Positions 18,572-30,094 of a DNA stretch of 64,000 bases are shown piece after piece; position 1 is the stretch's first letter; every line of letters starts with the position of its first letter. The stretch is from the NCBI GenBank assembly GCA_011032825.1, contig JAADJZ010000006.1, positions 1,178,001 through 1,242,000 on the forward strand. Reading direction: 5' to 3'. The stretch is from Massariosphaeria phaeospora. Taxonomy: Eukaryota; Ascomycota; Dothideomycetes; Pleosporales. A program made the translations under genes and the position numbers. The notes under the pieces were generated by a model. It searched no databases and was not told the origin of the DNA. It was given only the letters and a program-made list of their open reading frames with translations.

Positions 18572-20957
18572 ATGACGAACCCACTCAAGAGGAAGATGGC
18601 CGATGGCGCGGCGTCGTCGGCGACTGTGTCGGCTTCGGCATCGAAGTCTGCGTCCTCGTCTCCTGAGTGTAAGTTCCAGCTCTCTCTTCCGGTAACCGCG
18701 CCGCCTAGGACGCGTTGAACGAGTGGACGGTCGTCACACGCCCGATGGCATGAAGACGCGCCTCCTACACATACTGGCAGGGCCACACAGCAGTCCCTAT
18801 CATCATCTTCCTCATCTCTACCGTTCCAATCCGTTCCAATCCGTTCCATTCCGTCTCCTTTTTCCCAGAAACCCCGAATACTAACGCGGCACTCCAGTAT
18901 CCACCACCGCCGCAATCCTACTCCCAAACCTCCAACACTGGCTCAACTTAACCGTCGCCCTGCGCTTCTCCTCCGCAAACATCACGCGCCGCTCCGACCC
19001 CCAAATCAAACCCACCCTCCAAGCCATCCAACCAGGCCTCATGCGCAAAGCCCCCCACCTCCCATCCTCCACAGCCCAGAAACTGCTCTTCGCAGCCGCC
19101 CACGCGCATCTCGCGCCTTCAGCTTCGCCCTCGGCCTCGCCCACCCTAAGCTCCCGCGCCGAATCCATCCTCGAAAACGACCCCCTCTCCCCCTTATCGC
19201 TCTCAAACAGCGCCCGCGCCTCCGACGCCACTATCATCGAAGACCCCGCCCAGAGACAGTTCATCGCCGAGCGCCTCTCCGCACTGCTTAACCTCGGACG
19301 GCGCAACTCCGTCGACCCGACCATCACGCCGGAGAACGTGCTGGAGATTACGCCCTTCAGCGCAGCTCACGCACTGCGCATCTTCGACGAGTACAGTGCG
19401 AGCCAGCACTATGAAATCAACCCGGACGCCGTGCGCGCACTGTTCCGCAATCCGCGGACGTCGCTCGAAACTGTTGAAGTCGAGCGGCCGTTCTTGTGTG
19501 ATGGGATCCACGACGCGCCCGACGGCGAATCCAGCTCTTCGGGGACGACCAAGCACCCATCATCTCAAAACGACGCGGACGACGAAAAGCAAGACGAAGA
19601 CGAAGCCGACCCGCTCGCCCTAGCCCAAGCCTACGACTCGCCTGAATCCCCCAGCAGCGACTCCCGCGGCGCCTCGAAGCACCCAACAGGCCAACACCTC
19701 AAAGACCACGAATCCTGGCTCTTCGACAAAGCGACGGGGAAATGGTTCGTGCGGTTCGCGTACACGCTGCCCAACGGCACCGTCTACGAGCAAATCGACG
19801 AGATGCCCGTGTTCCAGCCCGACGCGGCTTCGCCCGAGCTGACGCCTGACGAGACCGACAAGGTCAATAGCATGTCGTACATCGCGCATACGGGTAAGCT
19901 CCTGACGTTCAGCCGCAAGGACCCCGGGCACTGGGAGGTTGTGGAGAACGACACGAGTGCGTCGGCGCGCCTGGAGAAAACCCTTAGGGAACAAAACTCC
20001 GCTGGCGACGACGACGACAAGGCCTCGACAGCGTACATCCACGGAAACACATACACGCGCATCTACCCCACGCGCAAACCCCGCGACACCTCCCGCGAAG
20101 GCGCCCTCGCAACCCCCCTCTTCATCGCACGCAAATTCCACCGCACCACACACCAATACCTACACCGGTACAAATTCGGCCTCAGCTACCCCTCCTTCGT
20201 GGCCAACATCTTATCCTGGGACATGAACAGCTTCGCGCGCGTGCAAGACTACAACCGGTGGATCCAGCAAGTAGTCGAGCGCGCCGACTTCCGCTACACG
20301 AAGCGCGCATCCCGCGCATGCTGGAGCAAAGCCGAGCTGCAGGCGCTGCGGGCGCACTTCAACGGCGTGATTGACGCGGGGGGTCTGGTGGCTGCGCAGA
20401 CGACGCCGGAGTGGAGCGAGGCGGTGAGGAAAGTGAATGCTGTGAAGGGGGAGGGTGGGAAGAGGAATGAGAATGGCGTGGCGTCGCAGGCGGAGCGCGA
20501 TTGGTATTGGAATGGCGATGAGCGGATGGGTGTGCATGAGTGGCGGCTGCTGGGCGAGGACCTGGCTAGGCTGCAGATGCAGCATCCGGGTCTTGTCATC
20601 TCGGACTGTGTGCTCCGGCCGCGGAATCCAGATGATGTCGAAGGCCCGCGATGCCCGATTGCCATGGACGATGTGGTGGCCAAGGAGGCGGGTGGGAATA
20701 TGGTGGCGGAGGAGCGCAAGAAGGGGAAGTTGCCGGCGCGGAAGCGTGAGGTGCGGCAGGTGAAGATGTGGCCCGAAGTCGTTGGTGGAAAGCTGGTGAT
20801 GAAGGATCGGTTTTCGGGGGAGTTGTTGAGGAAGTTTGGGATGGATGGGGGTGGGGGTGAAGAGAAAGGGACTGCAGTAGCCAGTTCCTCTTCCACCTCC
20901 ACCTCCACCTCCTCGAGCGAGCCCTCGCCCAAGAGGCGCAAGCTGAGCCACAAGTAG
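18572..20957 (+). CDS. SANT-like family protein, C-module type, two exons
   Basis: Exons are 18572-18668 and 18898-20957, giving 718 residues. The intron (GTAAGT to ACTCCAG, with TACTAAC 15 bases before its end) joins SSSPE to LSTTAAILLPNLQHWL in frame. The start MTNPLKRKMADG is basic. The C-terminal half carries the family order: YTLPNGTVYEQIDEMPVF, FIARKFHRTTHQYLHRY near residue 440, DYNRWIQQVVERADFRYTK, and a helix starting CWSKAELQALRAHFNGVI near 506. These match the genes at 12054-14822 and 15574-16791. The tail ends PKRRKLSHK, a nuclear signal. An Asp/Glu-rich stretch lies near residues 230-250. It is the only intact member on the plus strand and the only one with an intron. It is notably GC-rich in third positions compared with its relatives. 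The function is unknown. Confidence 0.75.
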
Positions 20958-21378
20958 TCTGAGCAGAGTAAGAACAAGGGGTGAGCAATGTCAATGATAA
21001 ATCCCTGAATCCTCCCATCAAAAATGCAGTGTTCTTTGTAATCTCAGACTCAGACAAAATGTAACTCATCAGCCCTGTCGTCACAGTAAGTATCCACCGA
21101 TCTACACTCCGTACCTACTTACCTCTAACAATGCTTTCAGGTCTACTCAAAGCTCTATAGCCAGCTATACCCAAAATTTGCAGCCTACCTAGGCAATTCA
21201 CCCCTCCCTCTAGCCTGACCAACCTTTATCCGCCACGACTCCACTTGAAAAAAGAGGTTAGACATCTCAGTACATGTTGACTAAGACATGCTTTACCATG
21301 ACCATCAGCGTTGGCTGATCTTACTGTTTGCACTACGGACGAGTTTACGATTGATATACACACCCTCACCCCGTCCCG
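20958..21378. other. Convergent 3' spacer
   Basis: It separates the stop of the 18572-20957 gene from the stop of rav1 and holds two 3' ends. Nothing else is seen. It marks the boundary between the accessory block and the conserved genes. Confidence 0.5.
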
Positions 21379-24300
21379 CTAGAACCCAAAAGCATCAAGC
21401 AAGCTATTAGCTTCCGGCTCCTTGAACTGTGTAGGTGGCGGCTTCTTCTTGCCCTCTTCTTTCTTATTGACTTCTTTCTTCTCCACCTGCACATCCTCCC
21501 CACCACTGCTCTCCTCCGCCAAACTGCTCTGACTCTCTGTCAACATCCTAGGCACATGTCCGCGTGCCGGCATATCTGCAACAACAAGCGAACTGCGGCG
21601 TCTGAGCAGCTTTCGCGGATCGAAGTCGAAGTCTGTGGCGCTTTGATGTGAGCTGTGGGCGTAGAAGGAGTCGCGTGGGATGGCGGGACTGAGTGGTTGA
21701 TGGGTGACTTTGATAGGTGGTGGAGCGAGGAATTCCCATGTTTTAACTGGAGAGCTGTTAGCCTCTCCCCAAAGTAATTGGTATAATAGATCAGTGCAAC
21801 AACATTACACAAAAGACGTGAACTTACCTAGGTCGAGTGCTAGCACATCACAGCCCATACGCTCGTACAAGCCCGCAGTATGCAGAACGAACTCCCACTC
21901 TTCCCGCATGCCCACCATCGTAGCACCTCTCAGGGTTTGCAGACTCTTTTCTCGTAATTGCTTGTATAGAACCACCAGCGCAGGATCATCAGTAAGATAC
22001 CATTTCGACTGGAAGTTCGGCGTCTCTGCTGGAGACAGCAGCTTCGACAGGGGCGTAACGAGCGAACGAACTGCGTTGTCGCGACGATTCAGCATCCAGA
22101 ATGCCCATGTGGCAAGCCATCTATTACCCTCCCTAGCGGCCTGGGGCAAAATCCTGTCTCTAAGAAAGTCTAGTAAAACGGGGCCATCGTCGCCGCCGTA
22201 AACTCGTGCGACGGCGATAGCGAGTTGGGTATCGCCAAGCTGGTTATGGAGCACGGACACTGCGTCTTGCAGATGATCAGCCAGGAGGAAGAACGAAGCC
22301 GCATACTCGAATCTCCTCCGTCCCATCAGCGCGTACGCGTTCTTGAGGGCAGCTGTTTTCCAGCGTGCATCATTGAAATTGTTAGAGAGCAAACGTTGTG
22401 TGGCGCTTTGTTCACGACTCCAGGTTGCCATACGCCAGAGGCCGACTAAGACTGGCTTCTTGCGAAGTGCAAGGTAGTAGAGTGCGCAGTCCACAGGATT
22501 CTTTTCGTCGGTCTTGGTGTACTCATTGCGAGCAACGACTTCGAATTGGGCGCGCTGTTACATTTAGCAGAGAACTCGTTCCAGATCAGGGATAAAGTGG
22601 ATCGAGAATTAGCATACCAGCGCAGTAATATCAGCCATCCACATGAACATGCCACACTGCTTTGCGTGCTGCCAGAGCATCTTCCCATTGAAATGCCTCG
22701 ACACGAGATCGACAAGGATATCCTGACTCCCGGAGTGGAAAGCCCAGGTAGTTTCTCTCCACGAGATGGGAGTGTGCTTCTTGTCGCTCAGAACATGCTG
22801 GCGGAAGAAGAGTAGAAATCTGCCAGCATTGACATCGATTGAGCGCCGGTGTTTCTCCACCATGCCCACGCATTCGATAATGTCGGCAAGACGGAATTGC
22901 TCACGGCTGGAGAGAAGCGGGATCTGTTTTGTAGTGAGGAGCTCATTGAGTTGTGCGGCTATCTCTTCTGTTAGCGCATCGGGTTCTCCGTCATCGGAGA
23001 AGTCGGCGTAGGAAGAGTGCATCTCTTTCCGTGAAGCAGTCATACGAGTCTGTATTATCACATTAGCAGGGACTAATGTATTAGAGAACAACACTCACCC
23101 CATCATCCGAGAAATCATCAGGCAGGAAACCCAGCATACTTTCGAGCTCTTCACCTTCGACATGAAACTTTAACTTCTGATAGAGCCGTAATAGAATTCG
23201 CTGTACCAACAGCAACTTGCCCCCCAGCACACACTGGGAGAGCAGCTGCGGATGGTATACAGGCAAGGGTCCGTTGAGACGGCTGACTGCAGCGAAGATA
23301 TCAATGGACGCTGTTTTGCGCGATATCATACGCAAACTCGGGAACAGTCCTTCTGATACCTCAACGTTCTCATCCTGAACAAACAGCTGGTTTCCTGCGC
23401 ATATGACAAGATTACCGCTGCCAAGCCAGACCGAGTCGCCGATAGGGTGTGGTGTTATGTCTCTTATGCGCACGTCCCGAATTTGGACCCATGAAGGACC
23501 GGCATTGAGGTAGTCGTACCGAAGTTGCGCATAGATGGCGACACGGTGCGGGAATCCAACTGCAAGGATGGATTGGTTGTCCGGTGTAGACGACCAGTCG
23601 AGATCTTGTATGATTCCATTGCCTTCAAACTTCTCCTCGAATTCTAGCTGAGCGCTTCTGGTGTTCCATATGGTTAATGTAGTTCGATCTGCATCAACCA
23701 GCGCAGCTTTTCGTATCGAAGTTCCACTCGCGAGCGAAGGGTTTGGGATACTAGTGTCCACTGTTGAGGTTTGTAGCCATTCTAACTTCCTATCTTCGGT
23801 GTTTACTTGCGCAGTCCACGACTTGATAACACCAGACTTTGTATATGAGATGGCGATATCGCGAGCGAATGTATCGAGAAAGCCCGATATAGCCGGAGCC
23901 GACCCAGCTGGATCTACAGGCAATACAAATGCTAGATCGTCGCCGGAGCCAAGGTCAAATTCTGAATATTGCTCCATGGAAATCTCAGAATGGCCATTGG
24001 GGTACCCGTTGGAATACGGGACAGTGCTGGAGAGCTTACGACCGGTGACGGGGTCTCTATCTGATAAGGGAAGCCGAACTTCCCAGCAGATACCGTTCAT
24101 CTCAGAGCTAATGGTGGCGATATATACATTGCGACCGCCAGTCTCGATTTCAGGAACAATGAGAAGACAAAGGGGCTTGCCCTTCAACGTGTAGGCACGG
24201 CGGGTGACTTCCACAGCCTCGGGGCCTCTGGTATCCCATAGCGATATGTGATTGTGGTGTAGGAAGATAACAAAGTTGCCTTCTTGCAGTAGCGTGGTTC

Positions 24301-25802
24301 GGTGGATGTGTTCTGTGACGTTGACCGTGCTGTGGCGATGGAGCGACATGCCGGACTCGGTGGGTCGCTGTACCCAGACCATACACTCATCCGTTACTGT
24401 CCTGGATATCAAAGCTCTTCCACTAGGCGTACGGTTGACCTTTTTGATAGCATGTGAGTGACCGGTCCAAACCGCTTTCCGCTCAATCCGCTGTGGTTGT
24501 GGGGATGGGTCGAAGAGATAGTCGATTCGCGATTCTAGCCACTCTAAGCGTCCGTCGAAGTGGTGTGAAAGTATGGTGAAGACAGAGTCTGACTTCTCGC
24601 CGCAGAAGGCATAGAATTGAACATTATCCTGAAACCCAGTAGGATTATTTGCAAAATGTAGATGCAAGCCATCAACATGCGCAATGTTGAACACGTCTGA
24701 AGTTTTCCTAGCACGCGTTCCTATATTCTCGAAACCCCAAGCCGACATGTTTCCTCGGTCGTCGAGCACCACACATATTTCCGGATTGCGATTTGCAACT
24801 TCTATAACATGGTGTAGCGCGACCTGGTCCTTCTCCGCCGTCGACGCCTGCTGCACTGCTCTTTCAGTCGCATGTGTAAAGTATCTACCATCGATGAAGA
24901 AGGCATATCGCTTGCGCGACTGCTGCTGCACAGGCACCGACCGCGGCATGATGGATTCCAGCAGATCCACGGCAGCCCAGAACTGCAGCCCGTCGGCGCC
25001 GTGATGCTCGCCCGAAACAAAGACGCGCACTTTCTGATCCGCGCAAATCGTGTACAGCACATTGTCCGTTGTCTGTTCCTTGTGGAAAGGCTGCCGCCAA
25101 TGCATGCCGGTGATGGCCATGGGATGGGGCAGGTACGCGTAGTCGAAGCGCTGGTCCACAGAGCCAAACGCGACGCGCCGCCAGATCTTCAGCAGGCGAT
25201 CGTATCTCCCCGTTGAAGCTATCATCTCCGCGTCGGGAGAGAATGGTGCAAACTTGACGGGACTCGCCAGCTGCTTTGTCCATATCTGCTCGGTTGCGCC
25301 GTGGGTGTTGAAGAGGGTGAGGGATCCGCTGCCGGCGAGCAACTCATCTGGCATGCCCCACGAAAGCGTCGTTATCGAGTCGTCCGGGCTGGGCAGGGAC
25401 ATGACGCCCTGCAACGACCACTGCGCCCGTCAGCGTGACTTCGGGGCAAACTGCGAGGCACCCACCTTGACTGCCCCCTCATCCTGGCCGTATGGCTGGT
25501 AGATGTATATCTGGGTCGTGGAACAGGCCGCAAGCTTCCCCGTATTTTCGTCGAGGGCGATGGCTTCGAGGTCCGATTCCTCATCAATGTAGATGGTTTG
25601 CAGGACGTGGTTTGGTCGGTCGAGGAGCACGAGCGCATTGCCGGAGATGTAGGCCTGTATGGCACATTGTCAGTAGCTGCTATGCGAATCGCATCTGCGT
25701 AGATAGCATAGGTTGGCTTACGATGATCTGCTGGCCGTCCCACTGGCCGTGGCTGACAGCTTGCAGCTTTGCCTGCGGCCGCCCGGGGAGGATGTCGCGC
25801 AT
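21379..25802 (-). CDS. rav1: Rav1, scaffold of the RAVE V-ATPase assembly complex
   Basis: Minus-strand exons are 25722-25802, 25466-25654, 23099-25408, 22618-23049, 21828-22554 and 21379-21746, for 1,368 residues, close to the usual size of fungal Rav1. All five introns obey GT-AG and keep the frame. The N-terminal half is a WD40 propeller array (HGQWDGQQII, STTQIYIYQPYG, STGRYDRLLKIWRR). The C-terminal half is the Rav1p_C helical domain (CALYYLALRKKPVLVGLWRM, MGRRRFEYAASFFLLADHL). The protein ends EANSLLDAFGF, a tail typical of the family. Known role: with Rav2 and Skp1, RAVE reassembles the V1 and Vo sectors of the vacuolar proton pump after nutrient shifts. It is divergent from the oxidoreductase gene at 26856; no functional link is known. 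Confidence 0.93.
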
Positions 25803-26855
25803 GAGACTGGGGCGTTGGGAGCTTGCTACCGGTGCCGCATCGTTTCGGGAGGCTTAGATAGAATATTAAATCGAACTAGCAAAACCAGAGAGCTTCCGCA
25901 GAGCGATCAGAAGGTGGAGAGCGCCGTCGTGGGCGCGCCATCGAATGACGGCATGTGAAGTTCGACGGGAGCTCACGCGCACGGCCCACGTGTGCGGTCA
26001 GAGCTTGAGCGTTGCCCTCACGTCGGCACGCTCCACAATGGAAGAATTGCAGAGGACGGAACGAATTCAGCACGAGAACTCGCACAGGAAGCTGACAAGA
26101 CGTTTTTTCATGGCAGTTTGGGTGTTCTGTGCAGCGAGGGTTGGGCTACAGCGCTAGAGCAAGACGGTAACTAGCGCCTTGGCACTCATCCAGTAGGTCC
26201 TGCCCTTTTCCTCCCGTCTTTGCCCACCGTGTCCTCCTATACGGCGCAGCCTACTTGTTATTCTTTAATACTTCGTCTGGTATTTGCTGCACTATTCCTA
26301 CAAGCGCAGTGCAGAGCGCCATCCAGCGTGACAGATGTCTTGAAAGCTTACAGGAGGTAGGTCGGTATTCATACTATGACTACGGCACTCAGTGGCCAAA
26401 ACAGTTGTACTTATGTTTTAGTTTCTGTATACTCGTACTTGTATGGGTTCTCGCAAGTCCAGGACTGACCTCCTCATCTTTGTCAACCAGTTGCTTATCA
26501 GGCTATACGCTGTCATCGTACCTTTAAAGGTACATGCATATTCACCCCCCTATGCCCTGTTTTAGCGCTCGCCCGGACTGATCCCCGCCTACCTCGGCAC
26601 GTCACTTGAGCACCGAGATTGCCCGACGTCACGGAACTTATCGTCATCCTTCCATACATATTTCGAACGGACCCACATCGAAACACGTCACATCTCATTC
26701 CACTTCTTCAAGCTTCTCTCTATCCTTCGTAATGCCCACTCCGCCCTTTTCTCAAGACCGACGTGATTGGCTCGAGGAAATCAGGGGATTGATCTCGCAT
26801 AAGAAGAACAAACCCACCAGGACTGCCAAAGAAAGGGATTCTGTTCGCGGATACA
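25803..26855. other. Shared divergent promoter region
   Basis: It lies between the start of rav1 (minus) and the start of the oxidoreductase gene (plus). Short frames occur on both strands but none is coding-like. Nothing else is recognised. Confidence 0.45.
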
Positions 26856-28030
26856 ATGACATCGCCGCCACGAAAGATAAAGCAATGGGTGACGGGACAA
26901 GACGGGTTGGATAAGTTAAGGCTAGAAGAGGTGGAATGTCCAGTTCCGGGTGAGGACGAGGTACTAGTGGAAGTCCATGCTGTGAGCTTGAACTATAGAG
27001 ACACAGAAGGTAGTGCTTTCCATGTCTACTCTCAATTCCCCTACTTCGAAACCTGGAACCGATGCTAACAATGTTAGTCGCAATGGGCCTCTACAACCAC
27101 CACGAATCCGTCTCACACCCCCCTGCCATCGTGCCCTGCAGCGATATGTGCGGCATTGTAATCTCAGTCGGCCTACACTCCAAAGACACCAGTGACCCGT
27201 ACAAGAACCCTGCCTTTCGTCTCGAGACCGGAGACCGAGTAATCAGTACCTTCGCGGCCACCCATCTGTCCGGCCAGATCAAAGCAGCCGACATGGCAAG
27301 TAGCCTCGGAGGTCCCGAACCCGGCGTCCTGGTGCAATACCGCGTCTTCCCCACCTACAATCTCGTCAAAGTACCCCTATACATGACCGACGAAGAGGCC
27401 AGCTGCTTACCCATTGCCGCGATGACCGCCTGGATCTGTCTGAACTGCATGCGGCCCAACGGCGAAATCATCGGCAAAGGCGAAACCATCCTATGCCAAG
27501 GCACCGGCGGCGTCAGCATCGCCGGCTTGCAAATCGGCCACGCAGCTGGCGCGGACGTCATAGTAACTAGTTCCTCGGACGAGAAGCTCAAGAAAGCTAC
27601 CCAACTCGGCGCCCAACATACAATTAACTACAGAACCACTCCGGACTGGGACGCTGAAGTCCTCAAACGCACCGACGATCAAGGCGCAGACATCATTTTC
27701 GAGGTCGGTGGCGCGCAAACACTACGCAAGTCTTTCGAGTGTGTCAAGTTTGGCGGGCTGATTGCTTCGATCGGGTATTTGTCTGGGAAGCAAGACGATG
27801 CTGGTGATAGGACGAATACGAATTTACTGGCGTTAAAGAGGAATGTGACGCTGAAGGGCATCCTGAATGGGCCGAGGGATCGGCTAGAAGAGATGATGGG
27901 GTTCTATGAAAAGAAGGGGATTAGGCCAATCGTGGATAGAGTGTTCAAGTTCGAGGAGGGTAAAGAGGCGTTGGAGTACCTGTTCAGTGGAGGTCATTTC
28001 GGTAAGGTGGTTATCAGTGTGAAGGGATAG
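26856..28030 (+). CDS. Zinc-independent MDR-family alcohol dehydrogenase/quinone reductase
   Basis: Exons are 26856-27009 and 27078-28030, for 368 residues. The intron (GTAGTG to TGTTAG) joins VSLNYRDTE to VAMGLYNHH in frame. The N-terminal GroES-like fold is clear (LEEVECPVPGEDEVLVEVHA, then PCSDMCGIVISVG). The NAD(P)-binding Rossmann segment reads ILCQGTGGVSIAGLQIGHAA, followed by VTSSSDEKLKKATQLGA and the usual ADIIFEVGGAQTLRKSF. The C-terminus reads FEEGKEALEYLFSGGHFGKV, as in this medium-chain reductase group. The His and Glu zinc ligands of classical alcohol dehydrogenases are not in place, so a zinc-free NADPH oxidoreductase is likely. The substrate cannot be told. No N-terminal targeting signal is seen, so it is probably cytosolic. 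Confidence 0.9.
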
Positions 28031-28482
28031 TACAGGGTTTGCAAGTTGACGTTCAAGAAGAAATATGAATTGTTGTGTCTACATGAGCTTACTTATCGAC
28101 AGAATGCTTTACAAATTTCTCTTCGACGGAGACATGTTTTCCAAGTTTCTGACTGCTGTAGTGCCCAACAAGATATTCCCAATACCAAAGATCATTATCA
28201 AAGCCAAAACCCGGGCTCTGGTGATAAGAGAGTTCGCAGCCGCTGCAGGTAGCAGTAATCCGACTGATTCTCAAGCGGTGGTCAACCAAGGGACGAAACC
28301 GCCACCACGAATAAAGAAGGATGTAGGAGGGTGATGTTCCCGGAGACGCCGTATTCGAAAGCGCAATTCGTGACTGTGCATAGAGCCACGCAGAACAATG
28401 TTCTCGCAGACCTCTCCAGCGATCTAAACAACGTTAGTGAGTAAACACAGACGCTAACTATACTCCATACCTTTCCAGGAAT
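28031..28482. other. Convergent 3' spacer
   Basis: Between the oxidoreductase stop and the stop of the minus-strand gene at 28483. An 89-codon frame at 28065-28334 is present but has no domain and lies where the 3' UTR is expected. Confidence 0.4.
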
Positions 28483-29529
28483 CTACCATTTCGACACATG
28501 GTAAGCCGGAGTGTCGAAGAAGGCAGGATGACTACCCATCTCCAGGATAACCGCCAGGTCGTACTGGTATCCCTTGCTGACCATGCCGACGTACCATTGT
28601 TCCAAGCTGTCGAGAGGCGCCTGTTGGTAGACTGCAGCCGCGCCTGTGACCCAGGTGTCCTCCACGTCTCCCAGGAAGCCGGGCTCGATAAGGCGCTTGC
28701 GCAGCCAGGCGTCGATGAAGGGCTCGGATCCAACCGTGAGAACCCACAACCGCCACATCTTGGGAGTGATCTTGCGACGAATGTCGGCACCAGGAGCGAG
28801 CGCGGAGAGGGGGTTGACGATGAGGCAGTCTAGCAGCCGCATGAGACAGACTTGGTTCTCAACCGAAAGTAGGTGGATCTGCTCGATGACTTCTTCGTCC
28901 GTATAATTGATGTCGTCGCTGCCGCGGAACAAGGCGCAGAGCATGTCGACGACGCGCCATCCGCGAGATACTTCTTTCCGAAGCTGGTCACCTGCTGAAT
29001 CCGTCGCCGAGAGGAGTAGGCCCTCGAGCGTTATCGCAGCGAGGAGGTCGTTCTTGATGTCGACCAGGTCCTTGATCTCAACGGTGGTGATGGTCGGAAT
29101 AGGTCGCTGGCAGCGCGGCAGCACCTCCGCCGCCTCGGCCATCTTGATGAACAATAACTTGCGGTTCATGGCGGCCACCGAGTAGACGAGGTGGCTGCTA
29201 TGGCTGCGCTGGCAGAGCTCGAGGAACGGTAGCCAGGGTACGTGCCTCATGAAGGTTGCGAGCGCAAGCGGGTTGTCGTCGAAGCTCTCCGCGAGCACAT
29301 TGCGGCCGATCAGGCCCGGGGTACCGAAGACGAGTGCGTGATAAGCTTCAACCGGGTCGGTTTGGGCCAGGGCCAGGGCGGCGTGGCGGAGTGTCACTAG
29401 CAGACGCGCTTTCTGGTACTGGCGCATCGCGACCATGGTCTCGACGGCCGCGGTGACAGCTTGCGGATGCTCGAAGAATGCTGTGACGAAGGTATGGTAG
29501 TAGGACCTCGCACTGTGTGGGGAGGTCAT
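28483..29529 (-). CDS. Hypothetical helical protein, 348 residues
   Basis: The first ATG of this open frame is at 29529 and gives MTSPHSARSYYHTFVTAFFE. The frame is open further upstream, but only with a TTG. A possible 5' UTR intron (GTACGT to CTAACAG) ends about 45 bases upstream of the ATG. The protein is almost all helix, with Leu- and Ala-rich repeats (RLLVTLRHAALALAQ, IEQIHLLSVENQVCLMRLLD). No transmembrane segment, signal peptide or known motif is visible. The codon use and absence of internal stops make it a real gene. It does not resemble the SANT-like family. No function is proposed. Confidence 0.65.
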   Translation of the reverse strand: MTSPHSARSYYHTFVTAFFEHPQAVTAAVETMVAMRQYQKARLLVTLRHAALALAQTDPVEAYHALVFGTPGLIGRNVLAESFDDNPLALATFMRHVPWLPFLELCQRSHSSHLVYSVAAMNRKLLFIKMAEAAEVLPRCQRPIPTITTVEIKDLVDIKNDLLAAITLEGLLLSATDSAGDQLRKEVSRGWRVVDMLCALFRGSDDINYTDEEVIEQIHLLSVENQVCLMRLLDCLIVNPLSALAPGADIRRKITPKMWRLWVLTVGSEPFIDAWLRKRLIEPGFLGDVEDTWVTGAAAVYQQAPLDSLEQWYVGMVSKGYQYDLAVILEMGSHPAFFDTPAYHVSKW

Positions 29530-30094
29530 CTTGGCTTGCGGCTTGCCTTGGTGTTCGGTAAGTTCTATGACTGTTAGTAGGTAGGACTTGAGGCGGCCGC
29601 AAAGGATATACGTACTGACAGCACAACACAGCAATCCGTCGAGAGCGTGTCGAAGCCGAGAATAGCAGAAGGGCAGACGAGGCAGTTTACGGCCGGTCTA
29701 AGCTAGTCCAGAAGAGGTATAGCTGTATCGGGATAGTGAGCGGCCTCCGGCGTGACAAGGTCAATAACATAGGGAAATTGGAAAGACTCTCTATGACTCA
29801 TCGCTTAACTTGAGACGACACCTTTCACTGACACGGTAATTTTGGGGGCTTTTAAGAGTGGTGGATCTGGTTTCAGATTGCTTGCTATAAACTTCGTTGA
29901 GGTCTTCTGATACCTGTAAAACTCGAGTATGATCTGCTGGTCGAGCGCAAGATAGGACCAATGGGTGTCAATCAGTATATGACGGCTCGCAATCTCAACC
30001 TCTGCGAAAGCAGGACGATAGAAGGTTCGCTGGCCTTTCGCTCCATTCGCTCAGTTCTCTCTCAGCGCGCCAGCACGTACGCTACCAAATTATC
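29530..30094. other. Spacer
   Basis: It holds the 5' flank of the 28483-29529 gene and the 3' flank of the next minus-strand gene. No coding frame or element is seen. Confidence 0.45.

Noticed and set aside
17998..18584. Long overlapping reading frames on both strands (148 to 168 codons)
   Set aside because: The sequence is pyrimidine-rich low complexity, which opens frames by chance. The translations are Pro, His, Thr and Ser runs with no domain, and a real gene starts just after.
28065..28334. 89-codon frame after the oxidoreductase gene
   Set aside because: It lies in the expected 3' UTR, has no domain and no supporting context, despite a hydrophobic first half.
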